A stretch of 64,000 nucleotides of DNA, from the NCBI RefSeq assembly GCF_003007675.1, contig NZ_PXNP01000020.1:53532-117531 (forward strand), given 5' to 3'. The notes under the pieces are model-generated. The model was not told the origin of the DNA. It was given only the letters and a program-made list of their open reading frames with translations, and did not search any database. Origin of the DNA: Marinobacter fuscus. GTDB taxonomy: Bacteria > Pseudomonadota > Gammaproteobacteria > Pseudomonadales > Oleiphilaceae. The translations under genes and the position numbers were made by a program. This document shows positions 36,246 to 45,795 of this stretch, in pieces (position 1 is the stretch's first letter; every line of letters starts with the position of its first letter).

Positions 36246-37535
36246 ATGAACGATAGCACCATTCTCAAACCCCGCCCCGGAGCGCGCCAGGCCGCTGGTC
36301 CGGCTCCCGCCGCATCACCCCGGCCAGTGGATCAGACCGTTGTGGCCTCGGCGCCGCAGGCAGCATCCGGATACAGCCGTTTCAAACTACCGGAAACCCG
36401 CCTTGGGCCGGTGTGTGACAATGCGTCGAAACTGCTGTCTCTTGCGGTTCGCCTGCCGGATGCCGAGCAGGTGGAGGATGTGGCTGAGCTGCGCCGGCAA
36501 TGCGTGGAGCTGGTGCGAGAGTACCAGGCCAACCTTAAGGCTGCCGGGCAAACCTCCGAGACGGTTGAAACAGCGTCTTACTGCGTCTGCGCGTTGATTG
36601 ATGAGATTGTACTCAACAGCAACTGGGGCGAGAGCGGCTACTGGGCGGCGCACTCTCTGTTGTCCGAGTTTCACTCCCAGACCTGGTCCGGCGCTTATTT
36701 CTTTGATCTGGTTGCGGCAGCCCGGCGCACAGCGCACACCGATGTTCTGATGCTTCAGTACCTGTGTTTGTCGCTGGGATTCAAAGGCAAGTACCGTGTT
36801 GAGGCCCGGGGCCAGGAAGATCTCGAAACCTTGCGGGATTGCCTCTATCACGAAATCAGCAGTGCGCGTGGCACCCTGGGTACGCCTTTCGAAAAGAGCT
36901 GGGAGCAGAAAATACTGTCGGGTCCCGGTGTTGCCCGGGGGTTGCCGGTCTGGGTGGGGGCAGCGGTTGCCGCCATGGTGTTGATGATCTTCTACATGGG
37001 CTTCTCTCACCGGCTGGATGCCAACGCGGAACCGGTACTCCGCGCCATGTCTGCGCTGGCGATGCCGGAAGTCCAGAAAGCCTCGGGTACGGCAGATCCC
37101 GGCCAGGCCAATTACCTTCGACGTGTGTTGCAAACCGAGATCGACAAAGGCCTGGTGGCGTTGGACACCACCGATGATGGCCGGGTGACGCTGAGCATCG
37201 GGAACGAATCCCTGTTCGGCTCCGGTGCGGCCCTTCTTCGGGAAGACATTCGCCCCCTGATGAGCAAGATTGCCCGGGCACTGGAGTCGACCACAGGCGC
37301 CATTATGGTGGTTGGCCATACCGACAGCCAGCCGATAGCGACCAGTCAGTACCCTTCCAACTGGCACCTGTCTCTGGCGCGGGCGACGTCGGTATCAGAC
37401 GAATTGGCGGGTTCGGCGGCTTTGAAAGGCCGCTTGTGGCCGGAGGGCCGTGGCGATACCGAGCCGAGATTCGATAATTCATCTGCTGAGAATCGGGCCC
37501 GTAACCGGCGGGTCGAAATCAGCCTGATTCCCTGA
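36246..37535 (+). CDS. tssL: T6SS inner-membrane protein with OmpA-like domain
   Basis: 429 residues: a Pro/Ala-rich N-terminal tail, a DotU-like cytoplasmic domain (YCVCALIDEIVLNSNWGESG, LLSEFHSQTWSGAYFF), a single membrane helix near 231-252 (WVGAAVAAMVLMIFYMGF), then a periplasmic OmpA/MotB peptidoglycan-binding domain (MVVGHTDSQPIATSQYPSNW, ENRARNRRVEISLIP). This is the extended TssL that anchors the machine to the cell wall directly. It sits between tssK and tssM. Confidence 0.95.
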   Translation: MNDSTILKPRPGARQAAGPAPAASPRPVDQTVVASAPQAASGYSRFKLPETRLGPVCDNASKLLSLAVRLPDAEQVEDVAELRRQCVELVREYQANLKAAGQTSETVETASYCVCALIDEIVLNSNWGESGYWAAHSLLSEFHSQTWSGAYFFDLVAAARRTAHTDVLMLQYLCLSLGFKGKYRVEARGQEDLETLRDCLYHEISSARGTLGTPFEKSWEQKILSGPGVARGLPVWVGAAVAAMVLMIFYMGFSHRLDANAEPVLRAMSALAMPEVQKASGTADPGQANYLRRVLQTEIDKGLVALDTTDDGRVTLSIGNESLFGSGAALLREDIRPLMSKIARALESTTGAIMVVGHTDSQPIATSQYPSNWHLSLARATSVSDELAGSAALKGRLWPEGRGDTEPRFDNSSAENRARNRRVEISLIP

Positions 37536-37566
37536 AAACGGACTTACGAGTACTTGAGGTAAATAC

Positions 37567-40500
37567 ATGGCATGGATTCGCCGGATGCTGTCCCGGATTA
37601 CATTGAGAGCCGTATTCGTTGTATTCGGGTTCGTTGCACTTGCCGTATTGGTCTGGTTCGGAGGGCCGTTCCTTGCCATCGCTGACTGGAAACCGCTGGC
37701 TTCGGGTATAGCGCGGGTCTCGTTTCTGCTGACCCTGATCATCGTGTATCTGGCACTGGAGCTCTGGCGGTCGCGTAAGGAGCGGCGGGATAACGAGCGG
37801 GTGGTCGAAGAAATGATGGCTACCGACGAAGGCGATGAGCTGCTTCAGGAAGAACTCGAGACCCAGCGAAGTAACATGCGCAAGGCACTTGCGCTGGTTA
37901 AGAAGTGGAAGTCTGGCCGTTTCAGTTCGGTGTATCAGTTGCCCTGGTACATGATTGTCGGCGCCCCTGGCTCCGGAAAATCGACAGCCCTGCTTAACTC
38001 CGGCCTGGAATTCCCCCTGAAAAGCGAGATGGGTCTTGATCCGGTTAAAGGCCTGGGAGGGACGCGCTATTGTGACTGGTGGTTCACCAATCGTGCGGTA
38101 ATCATTGATACTGCCGGGCGTTATACCACCCAGGAAGCTGGCGACAAGCGCGATGCCAAGGGCTGGAACTCGTTTCTGGGGCTGCTCAAGAAGTATCGTT
38201 CCCGACAGCCGATCAATGGCGTTATTGTCGCGGTCAGCGTGGCAGATTTGCTGGAGCAGACGCCGACGGAGCAGGCGATACATGCAAGAGCCATCAAGCA
38301 ACGGGTGCAGGAGCTTCGAAACCGGCTTGGGGTGGTGTTTCCTGTTTATGTCATGCTGACCAAATTCGACTTGCTGGAGGGTTTCGTTGATACCTTCGGT
38401 ATGCTTTCAGAGCAGGAGCGTGAAGAGGTTCTGGGTATCACCTTTGACCTCGACACCGTGCGCGATGCAGAGAAACTGCCGAAGATCTTCGAGCAGGAAT
38501 TCGATCAGCTGCTTAACCGTCTCAGCGGCTTCCTGCTGCACCGCTTGAAGCAGGAAAGGGCTCCCGCTACCCGGCACAGAATCTACGAGTTTCCTAAACA
38601 GGTGGCTTTGTTGCGAACGCCTCTGTGGAATCTGGTTAAAGACGTGTTCTTCCCTTCCGCGTACGAGGAAGTGCCGTTGCTCCGGGGGGTGTACCTGGTT
38701 TCGTCTGAGCAGGGGCAGGCGGGCTATGACAAAGTCTCCGGCATTGTCGACCAGCAATTCCGCTTGCGCTCCCCCAAAGCCTCCCGCGATACCCGGAGCC
38801 TGCCCAGTGGAGGGTTTTTCCAGCATAAACTCTTTGATCGGATCATTTTTTCCGAGCATGGCCTGGCCGTTACCGACAGTGGCAAGGCCCGCCAGCGGAT
38901 GCTGGTTCGCCGGTTCGCGTTTTCTGCGATGGCGGTTCTGACGCTGGCGCTATCGGTGACCTGGTACACCGACTACGCCCGGGCCAGAGACCTGATTGCA
39001 GGTTTTGAAACCCGTGCGGACGGGCTCAGGGATACCCTGCAGCGGGTGCCAAAAGATGCAGACTGGCTGGCCATGGAAACGGTGCTTAATGAATCCTCGG
39101 AGCTTACTGGTGCGGCCCGGGAGCCCCGTCAGCATGGCATTTCCTCTCTTGGTTATTTCCAGCTGGAGGCCCTGCAGCAGGCGGCTTTGGGAGTGCATGG
39201 CCGGGTGTTGCAGTATCGCCTGGCAACCACACTTCAGGACACCCTGGAAGCCGATATCCAGCAACACCTGGATAACCCCGAGTATCTGTATGAAGCACTG
39301 AAAAGTTACCTGATGTTGGGTGACCGGAGCCGCTTCGACAGGGATCAGGTAACGCTGTGGCTCTCGTTCATGCTACAGAACCAGCTTCCCGGTGAAATCA
39401 ACCGGCCGCAGAGGGAATCTCTGCTGGGGCACCTCGAGAGTTATCTCGCGCTTGAACAGCCCCTGCGAGTTACCCCGGGGCTGGTTGAAGTGGCACGCAA
39501 TGAGCTGACCTCTGTCCCCTTGTCCGAGCGCGCCTATCAGCGCATTCGCCTGGATGCCCAGGCGGCGGGCCTGCCGGAATTCCGGCTACCCATGGTTCTG
39601 GGAACGGTCGCGGCAGAAGTGTTTGAACGCCGTTCTGGCCGGAGCCTGCACGATGGCATTCCCGCACTGTATACCAAAGCTGGCTATCAAGGGGTGTTCG
39701 AGCCCGAGCGTGACCAGATCGTCAGTCATCTTCTGGAAGATTCCTGGGTTTACGGGGAAGATTCGGCGGCTTACCGCAACCTCGATGAAGAGCGCATCAA
39801 GGCGTTGGTCGAGGATCATTATTTCCGTGACTATGTGCATGCCTGGGATTCGTTAATGTCGGATCTCAAGATCCGCTCATTCCAGAGCCCGGATCAGGGG
39901 CGTTATCTGACCAGCCTGATCAGCGGGCCGGATGCGCCTCTGAACCGCCTGGTGTCTGCTGTTAAATACAATACCCAACTGGCAGTGGCACCAGACAAGA
40001 CCTCAGAAGCCGCTGATGCGGCCAAAGGCCAGGCAGTGCGGGAGGTGACTCGGAACAGCCGTGCGCTGGATCGCCTGAACCGCATTCTTCCACTGGCCGG
40101 GGAGGAGCCGGTAGAGACCACCATGGTGGACGATGCGTTCAAGGTGCTGCACAACATCAAGGAAGAAACTTTCCAATCGTTGCAGGACAGCGCACGAATC
40201 ATGTCCCGGTATTTTGCCGAGCAGTCGGGTGGTAGCAATCGGTTCCAGACTGTATCCCGAAGCGACTTCAACACTGCTGTAACCAGCTTCTATGCCACTG
40301 TGGGTAATACCCAGTCGGATCACCTGGATTCGATTGTGGCTGACTTTGCGCGCGAATCCCGAGGTCTGGTGCGATCTTCTGCAACTCAGAAAATTAATGG
40401 TTTGTGGCGCAATCAGGTTTACCGTGAGTTTCAATCTGCGCTGGCCGGACTTTACCCTCTTGACCCGGAAGCCAGCGAGGAAGTGGGGCTGGCGGATTTC

Positions 40501-41076
40501 AGCCAGTTCTTTGGCCATGGCGGCACCATTGATACCTTTTTCAATAGCTATCTGGCCGATCACGTTGATACCTCCACCAACCCCTGGAAACTGTCAACGG
40601 ATCTCAATATCCGCCGTGACAGCCTGAGGTTTTTCCAGAGAGCCAACCGAATCCGAAATGCCTTCTTCGAGGACGGCACCAAGAATCTGAAGGTGTCTTA
40701 CGCGGTGCAGCCGGTATACCTGGATAACCGTGTGACCCAGTTCAGCGTGGAAGCCGGTGGTTCTGAAATGGTGTATCGCCATGGGCCTGCGCGCAAACAC
40801 CACTTTGAGTGGCCCGGTGAAAACCCGGGCCTGGTGCGAATTGCCGTGAACCCGGGCTCCACCACCGATGCAGTGGTTCAGCGTAACTTTCCGGGTGACT
40901 GGGGGCTGTTCAGAATGCTGAAAGCCTACGATGGCGTACAGGGAGATGGCCGTGACCTTACCCTGGAAATCATGCTCAGTGACTATCTGGCCCGTTTGCG
41001 CATCGAGCCTGCCTCAGTGCGGCATCCGTTCGCAGAAGGTCTGATCGAAAACTTCACCCTGCCGGCCAGGCTGTAA
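37567..41076 (+). CDS. tssM: T6SS inner-membrane channel protein (IcmF)
   Basis: 1169 residues. Two N-terminal membrane segments (about 10-30 and 45-62), a cytoplasmic domain with an intact Walker A (VGAPGSGKSTALLNSGLEFP, near residue 131) and VIIDTAGRYTTQE, a third membrane segment near 451 (FSAMAVLTLALSVTWYTDYA), and a large periplasmic part ending in the IcmF-related C-terminal region (ARKHHFEWPGENPGLVRI). It spans the periplasm and binds TssJ. The intact Walker A suggests that ATP binding is possible, which is not true of all TssM. Confidence 0.96.
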   Translation: MAWIRRMLSRITLRAVFVVFGFVALAVLVWFGGPFLAIADWKPLASGIARVSFLLTLIIVYLALELWRSRKERRDNERVVEEMMATDEGDELLQEELETQRSNMRKALALVKKWKSGRFSSVYQLPWYMIVGAPGSGKSTALLNSGLEFPLKSEMGLDPVKGLGGTRYCDWWFTNRAVIIDTAGRYTTQEAGDKRDAKGWNSFLGLLKKYRSRQPINGVIVAVSVADLLEQTPTEQAIHARAIKQRVQELRNRLGVVFPVYVMLTKFDLLEGFVDTFGMLSEQEREEVLGITFDLDTVRDAEKLPKIFEQEFDQLLNRLSGFLLHRLKQERAPATRHRIYEFPKQVALLRTPLWNLVKDVFFPSAYEEVPLLRGVYLVSSEQGQAGYDKVSGIVDQQFRLRSPKASRDTRSLPSGGFFQHKLFDRIIFSEHGLAVTDSGKARQRMLVRRFAFSAMAVLTLALSVTWYTDYARARDLIAGFETRADGLRDTLQRVPKDADWLAMETVLNESSELTGAAREPRQHGISSLGYFQLEALQQAALGVHGRVLQYRLATTLQDTLEADIQQHLDNPEYLYEALKSYLMLGDRSRFDRDQVTLWLSFMLQNQLPGEINRPQRESLLGHLESYLALEQPLRVTPGLVEVARNELTSVPLSERAYQRIRLDAQAAGLPEFRLPMVLGTVAAEVFERRSGRSLHDGIPALYTKAGYQGVFEPERDQIVSHLLEDSWVYGEDSAAYRNLDEERIKALVEDHYFRDYVHAWDSLMSDLKIRSFQSPDQGRYLTSLISGPDAPLNRLVSAVKYNTQLAVAPDKTSEAADAAKGQAVREVTRNSRALDRLNRILPLAGEEPVETTMVDDAFKVLHNIKEETFQSLQDSARIMSRYFAEQSGGSNRFQTVSRSDFNTAVTSFYATVGNTQSDHLDSIVADFARESRGLVRSSATQKINGLWRNQVYREFQSALAGLYPLDPEASEEVGLADFSQFFGHGGTIDTFFNSYLADHVDTSTNPWKLSTDLNIRRDSLRFFQRANRIRNAFFEDGTKNLKVSYAVQPVYLDNRVTQFSVEAGGSEMVYRHGPARKHHFEWPGENPGLVRIAVNPGSTTDAVVQRNFPGDWGLFRMLKAYDGVQGDGRDLTLEIMLSDYLARLRIEPASVRHPFAEGLIENFTLPARL

Positions 41077-41091
41077 TCAGGAGACAAGGTC

Positions 41092-41769
41092 ATGTGGGGT
41101 TATATGGGCAAGGTGCCCGCCAGAGGAGACTTTGTGGCTGCGGATATACGGCCGGAAGTGCGCGATCTGTTTTTCGAGTGGTTTCAGGGTGCCCTGGCGG
41201 TCAGCCGGGATCAGCTTGCGGACGCGTGGATGGACGCTTACCTGACATCTCCGATCTGGCATTTCTCTGCCTCACCGGGCGGCATTCTTGATACGGGCCT
41301 GGTGGGCACGTTGATTCCGTCTGTGGATCGGGTAGGCCGGCACTTTCCGTTTCTGGTGGTCAGGGAGTTTGGCGGGCAGGGACTGGATGGCTGGCGCGAC
41401 CCTCAGTGGGCGTCCGCTATGGAAGACTGCATTCTGGCGGTACTCGAAGATGACTGGCGCGAAGAAACCTGGCGTCAGCAACTGATGGCTTTGCAGGCAC
41501 CAGAGCCCACCCGTGCACGTATGCACTGGCCCAAGGCCGACGGCAATCTGGTGCTGTCGACCGCCAGTAGCGAAGCCGATTGGCTGGAGGCCATGCTTCG
41601 CAAGGACAATCGCACTGTTATCTGGTGGACCCAGGGCTCTGCCTTTGTGGAGCCGGTCACTCTGCTAACCGAGGGGCTACCGAAGATCGGGCAGTTTGTG
41701 TCCATGATGGTTGGCCAGTGGAGTAATCACGGCTGGCTCGAGGCAGCGGTTGTCGGGGAGCAGGCTTGA
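41092..41769 (+). CDS. tagF: T6SS regulator TagF
   Basis: 225 residues with the TagF start WGYMGKVPARGDFV and HFSASPGGILDTGLVGTLIP, then GRHFPFLVV. In P. aeruginosa TagF represses H1-T6SS after translation, independently of the PpkA/PppA switch; it binds Fha. It begins 15 bases after tssM, with AGGAGACAAGGTC as ribosome site, and the stop is one base before pppA. TagF and PppA are fused in some species, so this pairing is expected. Confidence 0.93.
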   Translation: MWGYMGKVPARGDFVAADIRPEVRDLFFEWFQGALAVSRDQLADAWMDAYLTSPIWHFSASPGGILDTGLVGTLIPSVDRVGRHFPFLVVREFGGQGLDGWRDPQWASAMEDCILAVLEDDWREETWRQQLMALQAPEPTRARMHWPKADGNLVLSTASSEADWLEAMLRKDNRTVIWWTQGSAFVEPVTLLTEGLPKIGQFVSMMVGQWSNHGWLEAAVVGEQA

Positions 41770-41770
41770 T

Positions 41771-42550
41771 ATGCGCTTTTCATCCGCAGAGTTTACAGAC
41801 ATCGGAGCTGTTCGGGATCACAACGAAGACGCCTTCCTGGCCTTTCCTGAGGGCGCACTTTGGGTTGTGGCCGACGGCATGGGTGGGCACCAGGCTGGTG
41901 AAGTTGCCAGTGCCCTGATCTGTGACACCGTCAGTTCGGAGTGGCACCGTTACGGGGGGAGTCTGGATAACCTCCAGCTTCGGGCAGCTTTCGAGCTTGC
42001 CAACCGCCGCATTCGACAATATGGCGAAGAAACGTTGCCGGGGGCCACGCTGGGCTCGACCATGGTCGCGCTGAATATTACCGATGGCCGCTATTGCGTG
42101 CACTGGATCGGTGACAGCCGTGCCTACCTTTTGCGAAACGGCCGGTTGCGATGCTTATCCAGAGATCACAGCCAGGTGGCAGAGTTGGTTGAGCAGGGTC
42201 TGTTGTCGGAGGAAGAGGCTGAGACACACCCGTTGTCGAATGTGATTACCCGTGCGCTTGGTGTCGAGGCGGAACCCCGGATCGACCAGGTGGAGGGGAA
42301 CGTTGAGCCCGGTGACCGGTTCTTGTTGTGCAGTGATGGCATCAGCCGCGAATTCGCCCTGCGCGAACTGGAAGTGTTGCTGTCGGATGAGCCGATCGAG
42401 GATATCAGCAGGGCCCTGCGGCATGCCGCGCTGGTCAAGGGCTGCCGTGACAATATCACATCGGTCATTGTACAGATTGATCAGGCCGCCGCCGGGCAAG
42501 TCCGGGGCAGTAGCGATTCAACTCTTCCGGTGCGGCAATGGGTTCAGTAA
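41771..42550 (+). CDS. pppA: T6SS protein phosphatase (PP2C family)
   Basis: 259 residues from the ATG at 41771 (MRFSSAEFTDIGAVRDHNED). PP2C metal-site motifs are all visible: VRDHNEDAF, VVADGMGGHQAGEVAS, VHWIGDSRAYLL, LLCSDGISREF and GCRDNITSVIVQ. It is predicted to remove phosphate from the FHA scaffold TagH and switch off secretion, opposing PpkA. The ribosome site GGGGAG lies inside the end of tagF. Confidence 0.95.
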   Translation: MRFSSAEFTDIGAVRDHNEDAFLAFPEGALWVVADGMGGHQAGEVASALICDTVSSEWHRYGGSLDNLQLRAAFELANRRIRQYGEETLPGATLGSTMVALNITDGRYCVHWIGDSRAYLLRNGRLRCLSRDHSQVAELVEQGLLSEEEAETHPLSNVITRALGVEAEPRIDQVEGNVEPGDRFLLCSDGISREFALRELEVLLSDEPIEDISRALRHAALVKGCRDNITSVIVQIDQAAAGQVRGSSDSTLPVRQWVQ

Positions 42551-42570
42551 TGGAAGCAATCGGAGACGTT

Positions 42571-43722
42571 ATGAGTGAGGAGTACAGCAGCCAGTTGCCT
42601 ATGGATCGGTTGCTGGCGGATATCTCGGAATCTTCCCCGTGTGGAGATGATACCCGTGAGGATGCTTCGCCTGCCTCGCCCTACTTCACACTCAAGGATC
42701 TCAGAAACCAGGCCCGGGCGCAGGAGCGCCAGGTATTCTCGGACGAGGAGCCGCCGCAGATACCCCAGTGGCGCCAGCTTCTGGAAGAGATTCCAGGCGT
42801 ACTTGAAAGCCGTTCCAAAGACCTGGAATTTGTGGCCTGGCTGATTGAAGCCTTGTGCCGGGAACGGGGATTCGATGGTTTGACTGACGGCTTTGATCTG
42901 GCCCGGGCTCTGATCGAGACCTTCTGGGATCAGATCTACCCGCTGCCGGACGAAGAGGGCCTGGAAACCCGCATTGCGCCTTTGGTTGGGCTGAACGGGC
43001 TGGACGGCGAGGGTACGCTGATCAAACCGATCATTTCGGTGCCCCTGTTCTTTGATGGCGACGGCTCTACATCCTATGCAACCTGGCACGCGGAGCAGGC
43101 TACCGAAGTCGCACGGCTGGATTCGGCACGGGCCGAAGCGCGTATCCGGAGCGGCGCCATGTCGCTTGAGGTTCTTGAAAAGGCTGTGCGGGAAACCCCC
43201 ACGGAACACCTGGCCGACATGCGCCTGTCAATTGAACGGTGCAAAACCGCATTTGCCGCGCTGTCAGACACCATGGATCAGGCCATGGAGGGAGACCCGC
43301 AGCCCACCTCCAATATCCGCAAGGCTCTGGAGCGTTGCCAGCTGACGCTGAACCACCATGCCGGCCAGCGGATTGATGACTACCTGGCTGCGCAGGCCCA
43401 GTCCCGCGAAGCGGATGAGGCGGACGCAGCCGCCGGGCTGGAGGAGGCTCCCGGAGTCGCTCAGGCCGCGCGGGGAGCCCGGGTCGACCCGGTAAAAGTA
43501 GCCATAGAAAGCCGCAAGGATGCCCTGGTTCAGTTGAGAAAGCTGTCGGAATTTTTTCTCAGTACAGAGCCTCATTCACCGGTTTCCTATGCGATTTTAC
43601 GGGCAGTTCGATGGAGTGAGCTGTCATTGCCGGAACTTATGGATGAGTTGATATCCGATAACGGAGCCCGGGACGGGTTCTTCAAACTAACCGGTGTGCC
43701 TGCCCCCGAGCAGCAGGAATGA
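42571..43722 (+). CDS. tssA: T6SS tail-cap/baseplate-associated protein
   Basis: 383 residues from the ATG at 42571 (MSEEYSSQLP), which follows CGGAGACGTT; an upstream ATG at 42538 overlaps pppA by 13 bases. The ImpA N-terminal signature LLADISESSPCGDDTRED and DQIYPLPDEEGLETRIAPL are present. The C-terminal part (ESRKDALVQLRKLSEFFLST, EPHSPVSYAILRAVRW) is the short type. TssA directs baseplate assembly and sheath priming. Confidence 0.93.
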   Translation: MSEEYSSQLPMDRLLADISESSPCGDDTREDASPASPYFTLKDLRNQARAQERQVFSDEEPPQIPQWRQLLEEIPGVLESRSKDLEFVAWLIEALCRERGFDGLTDGFDLARALIETFWDQIYPLPDEEGLETRIAPLVGLNGLDGEGTLIKPIISVPLFFDGDGSTSYATWHAEQATEVARLDSARAEARIRSGAMSLEVLEKAVRETPTEHLADMRLSIERCKTAFAALSDTMDQAMEGDPQPTSNIRKALERCQLTLNHHAGQRIDDYLAAQAQSREADEADAAAGLEEAPGVAQAARGARVDPVKVAIESRKDALVQLRKLSEFFLSTEPHSPVSYAILRAVRWSELSLPELMDELISDNGARDGFFKLTGVPAPEQQE

Positions 43723-43764
43723 CCACTGGCAAATCAACAGTGACGCTCAAAAGGAGACAGTAAT

Positions 43765-44274
43765 ATGGAAAGCATCCACAACAAACTGTCCCGGGTTCGC
43801 AAGCCCCGGGTGCATATAACTTACGATGTGGAAACAGAGGGAGCTCTGGTCAAAAAGGAGTTGCCTTTTGTGGTTGGGGTGATGGGGGATTTCACCGGTA
43901 ACAACAATACCGACCTGAAGCCTCTGAAGGATCGCCGGTTTATTCAGATTGACCGGGATAACTTCGGTGATGTTATGCGCCGGATGAGCCCCAGCCTGCG
44001 CCTGAAAGTGGACAACAAACTGGCGGATGACGGTTCTCAGATGTCGGTGGAACTGGCCTTCAATTCGATGGATGACTTTGAGCCCGCCGCGATTGTCAAT
44101 CAGGTGGAGCCGCTTCGTAACTTGATGGAAACCCGCAACAAATTGAGGGATTTGCTGACCAAGGTGGATCGTTCTGAAGAACTGGAAGAGTTGCTGGAGC
44201 GGGTACTGAACAATTCGGACGATCTGCAGGCATTGAACGCAGAACTGACCAGTGCAGAGGAGGACAAGGAATGA
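43765..44274 (+). CDS. tssB: T6SS sheath small subunit
   Basis: 169 residues with the TssB pattern: [54 protein letters not shown], and the C-terminal helix region [19 protein letters not shown]. TssB and TssC form the contractile sheath. An AGGAGACAGTAAT site precedes the ATG, and the stop overlaps tssC by four bases, typical of stoichiometric partners. Confidence 0.96.
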   Translation: MESIHNKLSRVRKPRVHITYDVETEGALVKKELPFVVGVMGDFTGNNNTDLKPLKDRRFIQIDRDNFGDVMRRMSPSLRLKVDNKLADDGSQMSVELAFNSMDDFEPAAIVNQVEPLRNLMETRNKLRDLLTKVDRSEELEELLERVLNNSDDLQALNAELTSAEEDKE

Positions 44275-45767
44275 GTCTTGAAACCCAAATGGAAGGTGCC
44301 GTACTCGAGCAGGAATCCGGCGCTGCCAGCCTGCTTGATCAAGCCATTGGCGCAACCAAGCAAACGGAAAGCAGTCGTGCAGAAGAACTGATTCGTACGC
44401 TGGCCGAAGAAGCCATGAAAGGCACGGTGACCTGGAACAAGAACCTGTCAATTACCTTCAACCAGGCCATTGCCCGCCTTGACCAGATGATCTCCGGCCA
44501 GCTGGCGGAAATCATGCACCAGGAAGACTTCCAGAAACTGGAGGGCTCCTGGCGGGGTATGCACCACCTGATCATGAACTCCGAGACCAGTGCCACGCTG
44601 AAGATCCGGATGCTGAACCTCAGCAAGACCGAGCTTCACAAGGATCTGTCGAAAGCGGTTGAGTTCGATCAGAGCCAGATTTTCAAGAAGGTGTACGAGT
44701 CTGAATTCGGCACTCCGGGCGGCGAGCCCTACGGTGCTCTGATCGGTGACTACGAGTTCAGCAGCCACCCGAATGATGTGGAAACACTCACCCTGATGTC
44801 GAACGTGGCAGCTGCTGGCTTCTGTCCGTTCATTTCGGCCGGTGCCTCCGGCATGTTCGGTTTTGACGAGTGGACCGAGCTTTCGAAGCCCCGTGACCTT
44901 GAAAAGATCTTTGAATCCATCGAGTACACCAAATGGCGCTCGTTCCGGGAAAGCGAGGACTCCCGTTTTGTCACCCTGACCATGCCACGGGTGCTGGCCC
45001 GGTTGCCGTATGGAGTGGCAACCAAGCCGGTAGAGGAGTTCCGTTTCGAAGAGTTCGAGGTGGATTCGGAAACCGGTATGGCGGTAAAGCCGAAGCATGA
45101 TGACTACTGCTGGATGAATGCGTCTTACGTGTTGGGCAGCCGTCTGACTAACGCCTTCTCCAAATACGGTTTCTGTACCGCTATCCGTGGTGCTGAGGGC
45201 GGCGGCAAGGTTGAGGGGCTCCCCGCCCATATCTTCCGCAGTGATGATGGAGACCCGGATCTCAAATGCCCGACCGAGATCGGCATTACCGACCGCCGTG
45301 AAGCAGAGTTGAGCAAGCTGGGCTTTTTGCCGCTGTGTCACTACAAGAATACGGACTACGCGGTGTTCTTTGGTGCCCAGACCTGCCAGAAACCCGCCAT
45401 CTACGACAACCCGGACGCAACGGCAAACGCCGCCATTTCAGCGCGCCTGCCGTACCTGATGGCCACCTCGAGATTCGCCCATTACCTGAAGGTTATGGCG
45501 CGTGACAAGATCGGCTCGTTTATGGAAGCCGAAGACGTTGAGAGCTGGCTGAACCGCTGGATTCTGAGCTACGTGAACGCCGCTGAGGGCGGTGGTCAGG
45601 AGATCCGTGCCAAGTTCCCGCTGGCCGATGCCAAAGTGCAGGTACGTGAAGTGCCGGGTAGCCCGGGTTCCTACAATGCCATTGCCTGGATGCGCCCCTG
45701 GTTGCAGATGGAAGAACTGACAACCTCCCTGCGCCTTGTTGCCAAGATTCCAGAAGTTGGCAACTAA
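44271..45767 (+). CDS. tssC: T6SS sheath large subunit
   Basis: 498 residues. Family segments include [71 protein letters not shown] and the C-terminal [20 protein letters not shown]. It pairs with TssB in the sheath that drives secretion on contraction and is recycled by TssH. It is the closer of the two tssC copies to consensus and directly overlaps tssB. Confidence 0.96.
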   Translation: MSLETQMEGAVLEQESGAASLLDQAIGATKQTESSRAEELIRTLAEEAMKGTVTWNKNLSITFNQAIARLDQMISGQLAEIMHQEDFQKLEGSWRGMHHLIMNSETSATLKIRMLNLSKTELHKDLSKAVEFDQSQIFKKVYESEFGTPGGEPYGALIGDYEFSSHPNDVETLTLMSNVAAAGFCPFISAGASGMFGFDEWTELSKPRDLEKIFESIEYTKWRSFRESEDSRFVTLTMPRVLARLPYGVATKPVEEFRFEEFEVDSETGMAVKPKHDDYCWMNASYVLGSRLTNAFSKYGFCTAIRGAEGGGKVEGLPAHIFRSDDGDPDLKCPTEIGITDRREAELSKLGFLPLCHYKNTDYAVFFGAQTCQKPAIYDNPDATANAAISARLPYLMATSRFAHYLKVMARDKIGSFMEAEDVESWLNRWILSYVNAAEGGGQEIRAKFPLADAKVQVREVPGSPGSYNAIAWMRPWLQMEELTTSLRLVAKIPEVGN

Positions 45768-45795
45768 TCCCCGCTTGTCGGGTGCCCGGTAGACC

